DNA of 33,989 nt from SD8 sp035528475 (GCA_035528475.1 DATKYO010000039.1:1-33989); one strand, 5' to 3'. Counted from the first letter of the stretch, positions 24,285 through 32,633 are shown. Notes: generated by a model from the sequence alone, not told the origin. Translations and numbers: made by a program.

Positions 24285-25226
24285 TCACTCCCTGGCCAGA
24301 GCCTTTACAAGATCAAATTCGGTCACGAGCCCAATAAGCCTGTCATTTTCAATAACCGGAAGGGCACCGACACCCCGATTCAGCATCACGCGGGCGGCCT
24401 CGTTGATGCTCTTTTCGGGAGATATTGTGAACAGTTTTCCGGATATTAAATTACGCACAGGCAAACCCATCACTTCAGCCACATCTCCTGTTACCAGCTG
24501 ATCAAAGACCTTGCCGGTTCCCAGATACTTCATGATGTCTGTCGTGGTGATGATACCGAAAAGGACATCTTCGCTTATAACAGGGAGCCTCCTGAAGTGG
24601 TGGGCAGTCATATCCCTGGTAACCGTGCCGATGGGGCAGTCCGGCTGGGTAACCCGCGTGGACTTTGTCATGACCTCCTCCACTGTCGCCTCGACTTTTT
24701 CGTTTGCGAGCATCTTCATTACATCACGTTCGGTTACGATGCCCTGGAGGACATCCTGTAAATCGACGATAGGAATGCCTCCGACCATCTTTTCGATAAT
24801 GATCTCGATCGCATCGGAAATAGATGCCGAATCATGAAGGGTAGTCATCTTCTGGGTCATAATTGTCCTGACGTTTTCATTGATTGCTGCCAGAAGATTT
24901 CCGCCGTGCTTTACCTGGACAAGGTTGAACTTGTCGCCGCCACCCAGGAAATTGATGATGTCCCCGGAGGTTATAATGCCCCGGATCTTCCTGCTCCCTG
25001 CATCAATCACGGGGAGCCTCCGGAATCCGCAGTTGGTCATGGTTTCGACTGCACCCTGAATAGTAACCGAGGGAGGTACTGATATGACATCACGTGTAGC
25101 AATGGCCATTATCTCCCCTTCCTGCTCAACCCTTCGCGATTTGAATTCAACAGGGCCCCGGTCAAGTTTTCCGGGCATTTTCAGAAGTTTATCACCCTGT
25201 TTATAATTCCGTTCAGTATGATGCAT
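24285..25226 (-). CDS. Four-CBS-domain protein with basic N-terminal extension (third gene of CBS operon)
   Basis: A 313-residue protein. The first 40 residues are polar and basic (PVEFKSRRVEQEGEIM). Four CBS motifs follow, beginning near residues 43 (ATRDVISVPPSVTI), 112 (VRTIMTQKMTTLHDSA), 174 (VEEVMTKSTRVTQPDC) and 255 (VRNLISGKLFTISPEK). The ATG at 25226 has AAGGATTGAT upstream; a later ATG (residue 17) is an alternative. An 87-base gap separates it from the gene before, the only real gap in the operon. Confidence 0.88.
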   Translation of the reverse strand: MHHTERNYKQGDKLLKMPGKLDRGPVEFKSRRVEQEGEIMAIATRDVISVPPSVTIQGAVETMTNCGFRRLPVIDAGSRKIRGIITSGDIINFLGGGDKFNLVQVKHGGNLLAAINENVRTIMTQKMTTLHDSASISDAIEIIIEKMVGGIPIVDLQDVLQGIVTERDVMKMLANEKVEATVEEVMTKSTRVTQPDCPIGTVTRDMTAHHFRRLPVISEDVLFGIITTTDIMKYLGTGKVFDQLVTGDVAEVMGLPVRNLISGKLFTISPEKSINEAARVMLNRGVGALPVIENDRLIGLVTEFDLVKALARE

Positions 25227-25313
25227 ATAATCAATCCTTGCGGTGTATTTTCGTTAATCAATACCGGATTTGTTCATTCTTCACGTAGGCCGGGACGGAT
25301 TCCGGGCATACTT

Positions 25314-26063
25314 TCAGGAGATGGCATCCATGACGTCGTGCCGATCGAGGATACCCACGATCTTATCGCCATCCGTGACAGGGAGCCGGCTTACATCATG
25401 CCTGATCATCAGGTCTGCAGCAACCTGGATCTCCTCATCAGGCGATATAGTGATCACCGGAGTTGTCATCACGCTCATTACGGGAGTCGTAGAGGTTCCA
25501 TCGATAGAAGTTCTCCATCGACCGTCCTTCAACAGATCGCGCCGGGATACGATCCCAATAATTTTCTTCTTTTTCAGCACAGGGAAAGCAGAAAACCCGC
25601 TGTCAATAATAAGTGTATGAATTTTTGAGACAGTCTCATCTGATGAACATGTGATCACTTTACCTGACATGAAATCACGGACCTTCCCATGAATTCTATG
25701 GCGGGTAATAAGTACCGGAAACAATTCCGAGACAGGTATTCCCCCTATCAGAACCCCTTGTGCATCCGTTACCGGGACACTGTCTGTCCTGTTCTGCCTG
25801 ATGGTTTTGAGTACCGTATCCAACGTATCATTCTCATTCACCGGCGTTATCTGCTTAATAAACCCTTCAACTGTCACATTGGACTTCGTCGCCGTGATGC
25901 ATAAAACATCGGATATATCCACATATCCAAGCAGTTTTCGCTTTCCATCATGAATATAGATCTCCCGGAATATATCTTCCCGCAATATCTGCCGGGCCCT
26001 GGTGACCATTTCATTATATTTCAGGAGCGGTACGTCTACGAGGAGATCAGATGCCACTTTCAT
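25314..26063 (-). CDS. Four-CBS-domain protein (second gene of CBS operon)
   Basis: A 249-residue protein with four CBS-like motifs. The first (MKVASDLLVDVPLLKYNEM) is divergent; later ones include VEGFIKQITPVNENDTL, VRDFMSGKVITCSSDETV and MSVMTTPVITISPDEEI. The first frame start is a GTG at 26087, but the ATG at 26063 overlaps the preceding stop as ATGA and has AGGAGG ten bases upstream, so I prefer it. No other domain is present. Confidence 0.88.
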   Translation of the reverse strand: MKVASDLLVDVPLLKYNEMVTRARQILREDIFREIYIHDGKRKLLGYVDISDVLCITATKSNVTVEGFIKQITPVNENDTLDTVLKTIRQNRTDSVPVTDAQGVLIGGIPVSELFPVLITRHRIHGKVRDFMSGKVITCSSDETVSKIHTLIIDSGFSAFPVLKKKKIIGIVSRRDLLKDGRWRTSIDGTSTTPVMSVMTTPVITISPDEEIQVAADLMIRHDVSRLPVTDGDKIVGILDRHDVMDAIS

Positions 26064-26626
26064 TGGAGAAATTCCTCCTCGCGGCACGAGGGACAGAGCA
26101 TCGTGTTGTCAAGCCGCCGGAGATCGTCTGACATCTGACCGCAACGGCTGCACATTCCAACTTCCACCTCTTCCAGACGATTGACCTCAATAAGATCATT
26201 CATCAGATCATTCAGCTCAGTTGAAACCGTGAGGATATCACGAACCGTCACAATTCCGATAACCTGTTTCTTTTCATTTACTACCGGGAGCCTTCGTACC
26301 CTGTTCTTGATCATCATATGAGCCGCATCCCGCACGGTCTTCTCGGCACTGATGGTGATAAGAGGTGTACTCATCACTTCGTTTACTCGTACCAAGCCAG
26401 GCTTCTTATCTTTAGCCACAATCTTACAATTGATATCTTCTTCAGTGATGATGCCGATCGGAAGATTATCATGCAATACAATGCAGCTTCCCACTTCGTC
26501 CCGACACATTGTCATGGCCGCACGGGCCACCGATGCGTCAAAATGGATAGTTGTCGGATTGCTCCGCATCACCTCCCTGACAGGTACGCGGGTTTCAAAG
26601 CGGATCGTATCGGATGAATTTTTCAT
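26060..26626 (-). CDS. CBS-pair protein with C-terminal zinc ribbon (first gene of CBS operon)
   Basis: A 188-residue protein with two CBS motifs, at about residues 15-68 (VREVMRSNPTTIHFDASV ... IGIITEEDI) and 80-133 (VNEVMSTPLITISAEKTV ... IGIVTVRDI). A short acidic helix follows, then a zinc ribbon with two CxxC pairs (CSRCGQ and CPSCREEE). The zinc ribbon could bind nucleic acid or another protein, making this the most likely effector of the operon. The start has a GGGGGTGAT-type site upstream. Confidence 0.9.
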   Translation of the reverse strand: MKNSSDTIRFETRVPVREVMRSNPTTIHFDASVARAAMTMCRDEVGSCIVLHDNLPIGIITEEDINCKIVAKDKKPGLVRVNEVMSTPLITISAEKTVRDAAHMMIKNRVRRLPVVNEKKQVIGIVTVRDILTVSTELNDLMNDLIEVNRLEEVEVGMCSRCGQMSDDLRRLDNTMLCPSCREEEFLQ

Positions 26627-26826
26627 AAATCACCCCCATGAAGTGTGTTTCCAGATGTGATATTAACAGTATCCATTACTGCAAGCCATCTATAAAAGGA
26701 TTGGTGTATATATAATCTCGCTCACACAATGCCCAATCGTTGGAGAATAAATCTAATAGTGACTGTATCCTATAGCATATTGTGTTGTAACCGGCCAATT
26801 CCGGTACCATATCTCCGAGGTGAAGA
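26627..26826. promoter_or_regulatory. Divergent promoter region between the CBS operon and the GTPase operon
   Basis: About 200 bases without a gene. TATA-like elements on the plus strand lie at 26691-26697 (TATAAAA) and 26706-26716. A short palindrome CCAA-TCG-TTGG is at 26732-26742, close to the expected start of a plus-strand transcript, which would give a leader of roughly 85 bases. A second inverted repeat (ACCGG/CCGGT) is near 26790-26804. Confidence 0.45.
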
Positions 26827-27468
26827 ATGAGTATTCTTATCCAGACGCGTAAACGTGTTTCAAGATTTTTACAGGCATTTTTTCGCAAGAAACGTTCAAG
26901 AATAGGGATTTACGGCCCCCCCAATGCCGGGAAGACTACGCTTGCCAACCGCATTACCCACGACTGGACCGGCGAGGACATGGGAGTAGTAAGCGAAATT
27001 CCGCATGAAACCAGGAGGGCTTTACGTAAAAAGGATATTACTATCACCGGTTCGAACGGAAGCTCGATTACAATTGATATTGTGGATACTCCGGGGGTTA
27101 CCACCAAGATTGACTACAAGGAGTTCCTCGAATACGGAGTGAATAAAGAAGATGCGATTATCAGGGCACGGGAAGCTACTGAAGGTGTCGCGGAAGCGAT
27201 GCATTGGCTGCGGGAGGATATTGATGGAGTGATATACATGCTCGACAGCACGGAAGATCCTTTCATGCAGGTGAATATCATGATGGTTGGCATCATAGAG
27301 AGCCGGCACCTGCCGGTCATAATTGCCGCGAATAAAATCGATCTCCCGGATGCATCCCCACAGAGAATACGAAGCGCTTTCCCCCAGCATCCGGTGGTAC
27401 CTGTATCCTGTCTGGATGGAAAGAATGTGGAAGATCTCTATGAAAAAATGGTGAGCCATTTCAGGTGA
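26827..27468 (+). CDS. Era/Der-like small GTPase of archaea
   Basis: A 213-residue TRAFAC-class GTPase. It has the P loop GPPNAGKTT (30-38), the Walker B/G3 DTPG (87-90), the guanine-specificity motif NKID (169-172) and a G5-like SCLDG. The first 25 residues are strongly basic, which may contact RNA or membrane. An insert around residues 92-130 differs from bacterial Era, and no KH domain is present. It has GAGGTGA upstream and is co-transcribed with the DUF2073 and DUF2072 genes. Exact role unknown; a ribosome- or RNA-related function is inferred from the GTPase class. Confidence 0.88.
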   Translation: MSILIQTRKRVSRFLQAFFRKKRSRIGIYGPPNAGKTTLANRITHDWTGEDMGVVSEIPHETRRALRKKDITITGSNGSSITIDIVDTPGVTTKIDYKEFLEYGVNKEDAIIRAREATEGVAEAMHWLREDIDGVIYMLDSTEDPFMQVNIMMVGIIESRHLPVIIAANKIDLPDASPQRIRSAFPQHPVVPVSCLDGKNVEDLYEKMVSHFR

Positions 27469-27476
27469 GGAAGATG

Positions 27477-27839
27477 ATGCAGGGAGTACAAATCGATCTC
27501 ATTTCCGAGGAGCGGCTGGCCACTCTCACCTCAATGGAGAAAATACGGATGATCCTGGATGACGTGCGTGAAGGGACTATTGTTATTCTCGAGAAAGGCC
27601 TGGAACCCGAGGAACAGAGTGCCTTAATCGAGATGACCATGAGAGAGATTTTACCTGACGGGTTTAACGGAATCGAGATTGAAACATATCCGTCGCGGGA
27701 AGAAAGTCCAGGATTTTTAAAACGAATTTTGGGAAAAAGTTCTCCGAAAACCCGTCTTACGGTAATCGGGCCGGCGAATAAGCTTCGCATGATCAAAAAA
27801 GACAAGGACATCATCAGTGCCTGGATCTCATCACGGTGA
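27477..27839 (+). CDS. DUF2073-family protein
   Basis: A 120-residue protein starting MQGVQIDLISEERL, with TSMEKIRMILDDVREGTIVI and LEKGLEPEEQS. This matches the archaeal DUF2073 family, which has no known function. I chose the ATG at 27477, six bases after GGTGAGG; GTG 27465 and ATG 27474 are alternatives. No catalytic motif stands out. It lies between the GTPase and the zinc-ribbon protein, a conserved archaeal neighbourhood that suggests the three work together. Confidence 0.82.
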   Translation: MQGVQIDLISEERLATLTSMEKIRMILDDVREGTIVILEKGLEPEEQSALIEMTMREILPDGFNGIEIETYPSREESPGFLKRILGKSSPKTRLTVIGPANKLRMIKKDKDIISAWISSR

Positions 27840-27844
27840 CCAAT

Positions 27845-28234
27845 ATGCCCCATAAATGTGTGAAATGTGGGAGAGAGTATCCGGATACCTCGCAGGAGAT
27901 ATTAAGAGGATGCGGATGGTGCGGCAGCCGGAAGTTCCTCTATGTAAAGACCGGCCGGCAGCACCGGACACAACCGGAAGAAAAACCCGTACCCAAAACC
28001 AGAGAAGAAGAGATAGAGAAGGAAGTACTCGAGGCGGAGCGTGAACCAACAGATTTCTTTTCCCGGGTAGAGAGCATCAGGATCATCTCACCCGGTACCT
28101 ATGAGTTAAACATCCAGAAACTGGCCCAGTCCGACGAAAGGGTGGTTGGATACGGTAAAGAGGGGAGTTATGGAGTAGACCTTCTCTCCATGATGAAATC
28201 AAAAAGAAAAAAAAAGAAAGACGAGAAAGAATAA
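27845..28234 (+). CDS. Zinc-ribbon protein, DUF2072 family
   Basis: A 129-residue protein. The N-terminal zinc ribbon has CVKCG and CGWCG as ligand pairs. A charged, probably helical linker (EEKPVPKTREEE) follows, then a compact C-terminal part with IRIISPGTYELNIQKL and GSYGVDLLSMM, and a lysine-rich tail. This fits the archaeal DUF2072 zinc-ribbon family of unknown function. The ATG at 27845 is preceded by GGTGA. It nearly touches the convergent aIF1 gene. Confidence 0.82.
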   Translation: MPHKCVKCGREYPDTSQEILRGCGWCGSRKFLYVKTGRQHRTQPEEKPVPKTREEEIEKEVLEAEREPTDFFSRVESIRIISPGTYELNIQKLAQSDERVVGYGKEGSYGVDLLSMMKSKRKKKKDEKE

Positions 28235-28250
28235 GAAAAACAAAACATTT

Positions 28251-28556
28251 TTAACTGATATTTTCCACGCTGTAACCCTTGTTTGCCAGCAGTAACTTGA
28301 CTCTTTCCCTGTGATTTCCCTGCAATTCTATGGAATTGCCTTTTACCGTTCCACCACAGGCGAGTTTATTTTTCATATATTTTGAAAGATCTTCCAGATC
28401 AATGTCCGTCGGGTCCAGCCCTTCGATTACGGTCACTTCCTTTCCATACCTTCTTCTGTTCACTTTGACATTGATCCTTTGCTGCTCCTTGGCAACTTCC
28501 TCACATATACAGAGTTCTTTAGGCAGTCCACATGTTGGACATATACCACCATTCAT
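28251..28556 (-). CDS. Translation initiation factor aIF1 (SUI1 family)
   Basis: A 101-residue SUI1-domain protein that helps select the start codon on the small ribosomal subunit. The N terminus has a small zinc-knuckle-like cysteine set (CPTCGLPKELCICE) followed by the SUI1 core (RRYGKEVTVIEGLDP, KLACGGTVKGNSIELQGNH). The frame is open up to 28661, but I chose the ATG at 28556, with GAAGGT upstream, since the extra part has no family match. It lies between the DUF2072 gene (convergent) and ribonucleotide reductase. Confidence 0.93.
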   Translation of the reverse strand: MNGGICPTCGLPKELCICEEVAKEQQRINVKVNRRRYGKEVTVIEGLDPTDIDLEDLSKYMKNKLACGGTVKGNSIELQGNHRERVKLLLANKGYSVENIS

Positions 28557-28682
28557 TACAAGTACCTTCAAGTTCTCTTTATATATTTGTTGGCATAACA
28601 TAGACGCCCGAATGCTCACCAGAAACATTTTGCAGCCAGCAACTGCATCGCTGCATGCCACAACCGGAACACCATTCTTCCA

Positions 28683-30335
28683 CTATCCAAGGTAACTATC
28701 AACACGGCAGGTCTCGCATCCACGCGAAAGCACCTGATCGGATTTGCTATGGTAACGGTATACTGTGATACCCTTGCAGCCAAGGTCCCTGGCCATGAGA
28801 AAGATCAGGCATATATCCTCCGCAGTGCTCTCTTCCGGCAGATTGACTGTTTTGGAGACTGCATTATCAACATATTTCTGCACTACCGCCTGCATCCGGA
28901 CATGGAATTCCGGCGATATCTCCGATGCCGTCCTGAAAAGATCCAGAATATCCTCCCGCAACGGGAGATCCTGCATGCTGCCGGTCTTTTGCACTCTTGA
29001 AACCAGGTCATTTCCCCTGGGAAGAGAACGAAGATACTCTTTTGCAGAGGGGTGGGTAAAGCGAATCCGACGACCATTGATGATTCTCTGGAATGCATAC
29101 GAGAACACGGGTTCTATTCCGCTGCTGACCCCTGCAATGAGATGGAGGGATCCGGTTGGAGCAACCGTAGTCACCGTGGCATTTCGCATATCTCCGTGAT
29201 AGATACTCTGGTCTATGGCAGGGAATGATCCCTTTTCCCTTCCCAGTTCCTCCGACTTTGCGTGACCCTCTTCCTGGACGAACCTCATAATATTTGCAGT
29301 ACATTCCAGGGCTTCCCGTGACTGGTACGGAATCCCCATCAGAAGAAGGGTATCTGCAAGCCCCATAACACCAAGCCCGATCTTCCTGGTCTGAAGAGTC
29401 TGATCCCGGATCATGGGAACCGGGAACCGGTTGGCATCGATGACAGCATCCAAAAATTCCACTGCCAGTGCCGTGACTGATCCAAGAAGATCATAGTCCA
29501 TCTCACCGCAGGAGACGCAGCCTGCCAGGTTGATACTTCCCAGATTACAGCTCTCGTAAGGAAGCAGCGGTTGTTCACCACAGGGATTGGTCGCCTCTAT
29601 CTCGCCCAGGCCGGGAACGGTATTTTGCTCATTGATCCTGTCCATAAAGAGGACTCCCGGATCCCCGCAGCACCAGGCCGCGTTACCAAGTTCCTCCCAA
29701 AGAAGCCTGGGATCAATGTAGTCCCACGCCTCTCCGTCGCGGGGATTTACGAGCGCATAGTCCTTTCCTTTCTCCATCATTCGAAAAAAAACAGAATCAA
29801 ATCCAACTGAAAGGTTGAAATTTGAGAGACCGCCATTCGTTTTGGCTTTGATAAACTCAATTATATCGGGGTGAGAACTGGACAACACACCCATGTTCGC
29901 TCCACGCCTTTTCCCTCCCTGCTTGAGGGCGTTTGTTGCTTCGTCAAATACATGGATAAAAGGGAGCGGGCCACTGGCTACGCCGGCGGTGCCGGCAACA
30001 GTGTCGCCCTGGGGCCGCAGGTGGGAGAACGAGAAGCCGGTCCCACCACCACTCTTATGGATGAGCGCCATATGAGAAAGGGCAACAAAGATATTGTCTA
30101 TTGAATCCTCTACAGACAGCACGAAACAGGCAGAAAGCTGGCCCTGGGGGGTTCCGGCATTCATTAAAGTCGGTGAATTGGGAAGAAAAAGAAGATTTTT
30201 CATTATATTGAGAAACTGTTCTTTCTTCCTGGTCCCTACAGCCTCTGCAACCCTGGAAAACATTACCTCGGGTGTCTCGCCCGGCAACAGGTAACGGCTG
30301 GAAAGCAATACACGGGCAGCTTCCCCTAAGTCCAT
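28683..30335 (-). CDS. nrdJ: Adenosylcobalamin-dependent (class II) ribonucleotide reductase
   Basis: A 550-residue reductase that converts ribonucleotides to deoxyribonucleotides using a radical from coenzyme B12. Key residues seen are the buried Cys70 (SACFVLSVED), the active-site loop NPCGEQPLLPYESCNLGS with Cys252 and Cys263, the phosphate-binding ATVTTVAPTGS, and the C-terminal shuttle pair Cys540-x2-Cys543 (CETC). It is on the short side for the family, without an ATP-cone domain. The frame extends to 30626, but that part overlaps the divergent cobyric acid synthase; MDLGEAARVLL at 30335 is the sensible start. No Shine-Dalgarno site, so probably leaderless. Confidence 0.94.
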   Translation of the reverse strand: MDLGEAARVLLSSRYLLPGETPEVMFSRVAEAVGTRKKEQFLNIMKNLLFLPNSPTLMNAGTPQGQLSACFVLSVEDSIDNIFVALSHMALIHKSGGGTGFSFSHLRPQGDTVAGTAGVASGPLPFIHVFDEATNALKQGGKRRGANMGVLSSSHPDIIEFIKAKTNGGLSNFNLSVGFDSVFFRMMEKGKDYALVNPRDGEAWDYIDPRLLWEELGNAAWCCGDPGVLFMDRINEQNTVPGLGEIEATNPCGEQPLLPYESCNLGSINLAGCVSCGEMDYDLLGSVTALAVEFLDAVIDANRFPVPMIRDQTLQTRKIGLGVMGLADTLLLMGIPYQSREALECTANIMRFVQEEGHAKSEELGREKGSFPAIDQSIYHGDMRNATVTTVAPTGSLHLIAGVSSGIEPVFSYAFQRIINGRRIRFTHPSAKEYLRSLPRGNDLVSRVQKTGSMQDLPLREDILDLFRTASEISPEFHVRMQAVVQKYVDNAVSKTVNLPEESTAEDICLIFLMARDLGCKGITVYRYHSKSDQVLSRGCETCRVDSYLG

Positions 30336-30387
30336 ATTGAGTCTGAAGGAAGGCCTTTTATTTAAAATCCATGCATATTTATATGAA
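30336..30387. promoter_or_regulatory. Bidirectional promoter between nrdJ and cobyric acid synthase
   Basis: The 52-base gap holds one strong A/T element, TTTTATTTAAAAT (30356-30368), nearly symmetrical. Its centre (about 30362) is 27 bases from the nrdJ ATG and 26 bases from the cobyric acid synthase ATG, the usual TATA-to-start distance in archaea. Neither gene has a Shine-Dalgarno site. Both mRNAs are therefore probably leaderless and driven from the same or overlapping TATA box. Confidence 0.6.
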
Positions 30388-31842
30388 ATGTCACTGATGG
30401 TCCTGGGCACTGCATCCCATGTGGGGAAAAGCACGGTGGTGGCAGCATTGTGCAGATCCCTCTCAAATCGCGGTTTTTGTGTTGCACCTTTTAAATCGCA
30501 GAATATGAGCCTTAACTCATATGTGACAGTAGACGGCTGTGAGATCGGGATTGCCCAGGCAATGCAGGCATTTGCTGCCGGGCTTGAACCCGAGGCAGAT
30601 ATGAACCCCATCCTTCTCAAGCCCAAGGGCGATAAAACTTCGCAGGTCGTGCTCTACGGGCACCCCTACAAGGATGTGGCTATCACAGAATACTATAAAG
30701 AAACAGAGCATCTTCTGGATCGTGCACTTGAATCGGCCAGGCGGCTTGAAAAAAAGTATGGCCAGCTGGTGGTGGAAGGGGCGGGAGGGGCCGCGGAAGT
30801 AAACCTGTATTCCAGGGATATTGCCAATATCAGGCTGGCCAGGACCCTGCAATATCCGATTATTCTGGTGGCTGATATCGAACGGGGAGGGGTTTTCGCA
30901 CAGATCTATGGGACAATCAAACTCCTACCCCCGGACATCCGATACCTTGTCAAAGGCATTATCATAAACAAATTCAGGGGCGATCCGGATATTTTTGAGG
31001 ATGGCGTTGCCATCATTGAAGATATCACAGGTGTGCCGGTGATCGGTGTCCTTCCCTATCTTACCCTGCAGATCCCGAGCGAAGATTCGCTCTCGCTCGG
31101 TGATAAAATCGCACTTTCACACCCTGTCAGGATTGCCATCATCCGGCTTGACCGTATCTCCAACTTTACGGACTTTGAAAAGCTGGAGCGATATGCCTGC
31201 GTTGAATATGTATCCCCTGGATCTTCGCTTGAGGGGTTCGACTGCATAATCCTGCCAGGCACGAAAAACACAGTTGATGACCTTACACTGGTGCATGAAA
31301 GCGGAACCGGCAGCCAGATCATTCAGGCAAGGCAACGGGGAATCCCTATTATCGGCATTTGTGGAGGATACCAGATGCTTGGTCGCGTAGTTGCGGACTC
31401 TGGGATCGAATCGCACGAAGGAACGCATCAAGGCCTGGGATTGCTTGATGTTGCCACATATTTCCACCGATATGAGAAGAAAACCGTACAGATGAGGAGA
31501 AATTCCCGGCCTATTGGCCCTATCCTCTCAGCTATGGGATCGATAAAGGGCTATGAGATCCATATGGGGGAAACCTCACGGCATGGAGCATTGGAGGCTT
31601 TCGAAGGGGAAGGTGCTGTGTCCCCGGACGGACTTGTTATCGGAACTTATATGCACGGAATTTTTGAGAATGCCTCTGCAGTAAATGCCCTCCTTGAATA
31701 CCTTTATTCCCGGAAGGGCCTTGTCTATCACTCAATAATGGAGGATGAACCCGATCCTTATGATGCACTTGCTCAAAAATTCGAGGACCATGTTCATGTA
31801 GAATCTCTCCTGGACTTTTTCCGGCTGGCCCCGATTCGATGA
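30388..31842 (+). CDS. cbiP: Cobyric acid synthase
   Basis: A 484-residue enzyme that amidates four side chains of adenosylcobyrinic acid a,c-diamide in cobalamin biosynthesis. The N-terminal dethiobiotin-synthetase-like domain starts with the P loop GTASHVGKST and has PFKSQNMSLNSYVT and VVEGAGGAAEVNL. The C-terminal glutamine amidotransferase domain has the nucleophile Cys325 in GICGGYQML and His423 in YMHGIF. The frame opens earlier, at 30337, inside the nrdJ start region; ATG 30388 (or 30397) is preferred. It is often also called cobQ. Divergent from the B12-dependent reductase, a meaningful pairing. Confidence 0.94.
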   Translation: MSLMVLGTASHVGKSTVVAALCRSLSNRGFCVAPFKSQNMSLNSYVTVDGCEIGIAQAMQAFAAGLEPEADMNPILLKPKGDKTSQVVLYGHPYKDVAITEYYKETEHLLDRALESARRLEKKYGQLVVEGAGGAAEVNLYSRDIANIRLARTLQYPIILVADIERGGVFAQIYGTIKLLPPDIRYLVKGIIINKFRGDPDIFEDGVAIIEDITGVPVIGVLPYLTLQIPSEDSLSLGDKIALSHPVRIAIIRLDRISNFTDFEKLERYACVEYVSPGSSLEGFDCIILPGTKNTVDDLTLVHESGTGSQIIQARQRGIPIIGICGGYQMLGRVVADSGIESHEGTHQGLGLLDVATYFHRYEKKTVQMRRNSRPIGPILSAMGSIKGYEIHMGETSRHGALEAFEGEGAVSPDGLVIGTYMHGIFENASAVNALLEYLYSRKGLVYHSIMEDEPDPYDALAQKFEDHVHVESLLDFFRLAPIR

Positions 31843-31927
31843 TTGCGGGATATACCAGGAGGGGCGGTTTTTTCATGGAGAATTGCCTAATACGTGTAGG
31901 CAAAATAATGGCCAAAGGACGATTGCA

Positions 31928-32269
31928 ATGCCAATGAGATTATCCATTACCCTTGACGTTGAAACCATGGACCTTATCGATAAATTTGCAAAGGAACATG
32001 GTATCGATAGAAACAGGGCCATACTGGAATTTATCGAGAGCGGGTATGAAAAGCTCTCCGAAGGGGGAATTATCAACCTCAACCAGCAGCGGGCCTTTGA
32101 GGAATATCGCGAAATCAAGCAGAACATCGAGGATATGAAAAAGAAGATGGAGGATCTCATTGAAGAAGTGCGCCTTATCCATCACACTATTGATGTGGAA
32201 TGGGGGCATGAGATGAGGGCAGTCCCATATCAGAGTAAAAAAATGTGGGAATTCTGGAAAACGAAGTGA
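31928..32269 (+). CDS. Ribbon-helix-helix protein with coiled-coil C terminus
   Basis: A 113-residue protein. The first 45 residues (MRLSITLDVETMDLIDKFAK, then RNRAILEFIESGYEKL) fit a MetJ/Arc/CopG ribbon-helix-helix DNA-binding fold. From about residue 55 to 95 is a charged coiled coil (AFEEYREIKQNIEDMKKKMED), then a short tail ending KKMWEFWKTK. AAAGGA lies eight bases before the ATG at 31928; the ATG at 31934 is an alternative. It may be a small transcription regulator. No toxin gene is adjacent, so an antitoxin role is not supported. Target unknown. Confidence 0.75.
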   Translation: MPMRLSITLDVETMDLIDKFAKEHGIDRNRAILEFIESGYEKLSEGGIINLNQQRAFEEYREIKQNIEDMKKKMEDLIEEVRLIHHTIDVEWGHEMRAVPYQSKKMWEFWKTK

Positions 32270-32275
32270 ATTTTT

Positions 32276-32542
32276 TTATCCGATTATATTCATTATACTC
32301 TGAAAACCATCTCCTCTTCTATCGCCACATTTTACAGCATCAACCAATTTGAGGTCAACTTCTTCCGTTGCCCTGTGCGTTGTACAGTATGCAAGAGCAG
32401 GAGATTTCACATACACTCCCCGTACCCTGAAATAGCGTGAAAAGACACAGAACCTGCAGTGTTCAATATCCACCTCTTTTTGCGGAAGGCAGCAAACCTT
32501 TCCCCCCTTCACTGGTAATACTCTATACTTCTCTTCAGGCAT
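32276..32542 (-). CDS. Small Cys-rich protein of unknown function
   Basis: An 88-residue protein, convergent with the ribbon-helix-helix gene with only six bases between. It has seven cysteines, including a CC pair, CRFC, and single cysteines in AYCTT and VKCGD, plus nearby histidines, suggesting metal binding or a small redox protein. I recognise no family. The reading frame is clean, but the evidence that it is expressed is limited to weak GA-rich sequence before the ATG. Confidence 0.6.
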   Translation of the reverse strand: MPEEKYRVLPVKGGKVCCLPQKEVDIEHCRFCVFSRYFRVRGVYVKSPALAYCTTHRATEEVDLKLVDAVKCGDRRGDGFQSIMNIIG

Positions 32543-32633
32543 TTCTCACTCTCAGGAACAAATCATTCTTTCCCTGTGCCATTAAAGTAATTTAATAAGA
32601 TCCGCGTGCTTGCAGTTAAGACATTATTCGAAA

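Noticed and set aside
30336..30626. N-terminal extension of ribonucleotide reductase
   Set aside because: It overlaps the P-loop region of the divergent cobyric acid synthase and has no family match.
31928..32542. Ribbon-helix-helix gene plus small gene as a toxin-antitoxin pair
   Set aside because: The genes are convergent, not co-transcribed, and the small Cys-rich protein does not resemble a toxin.
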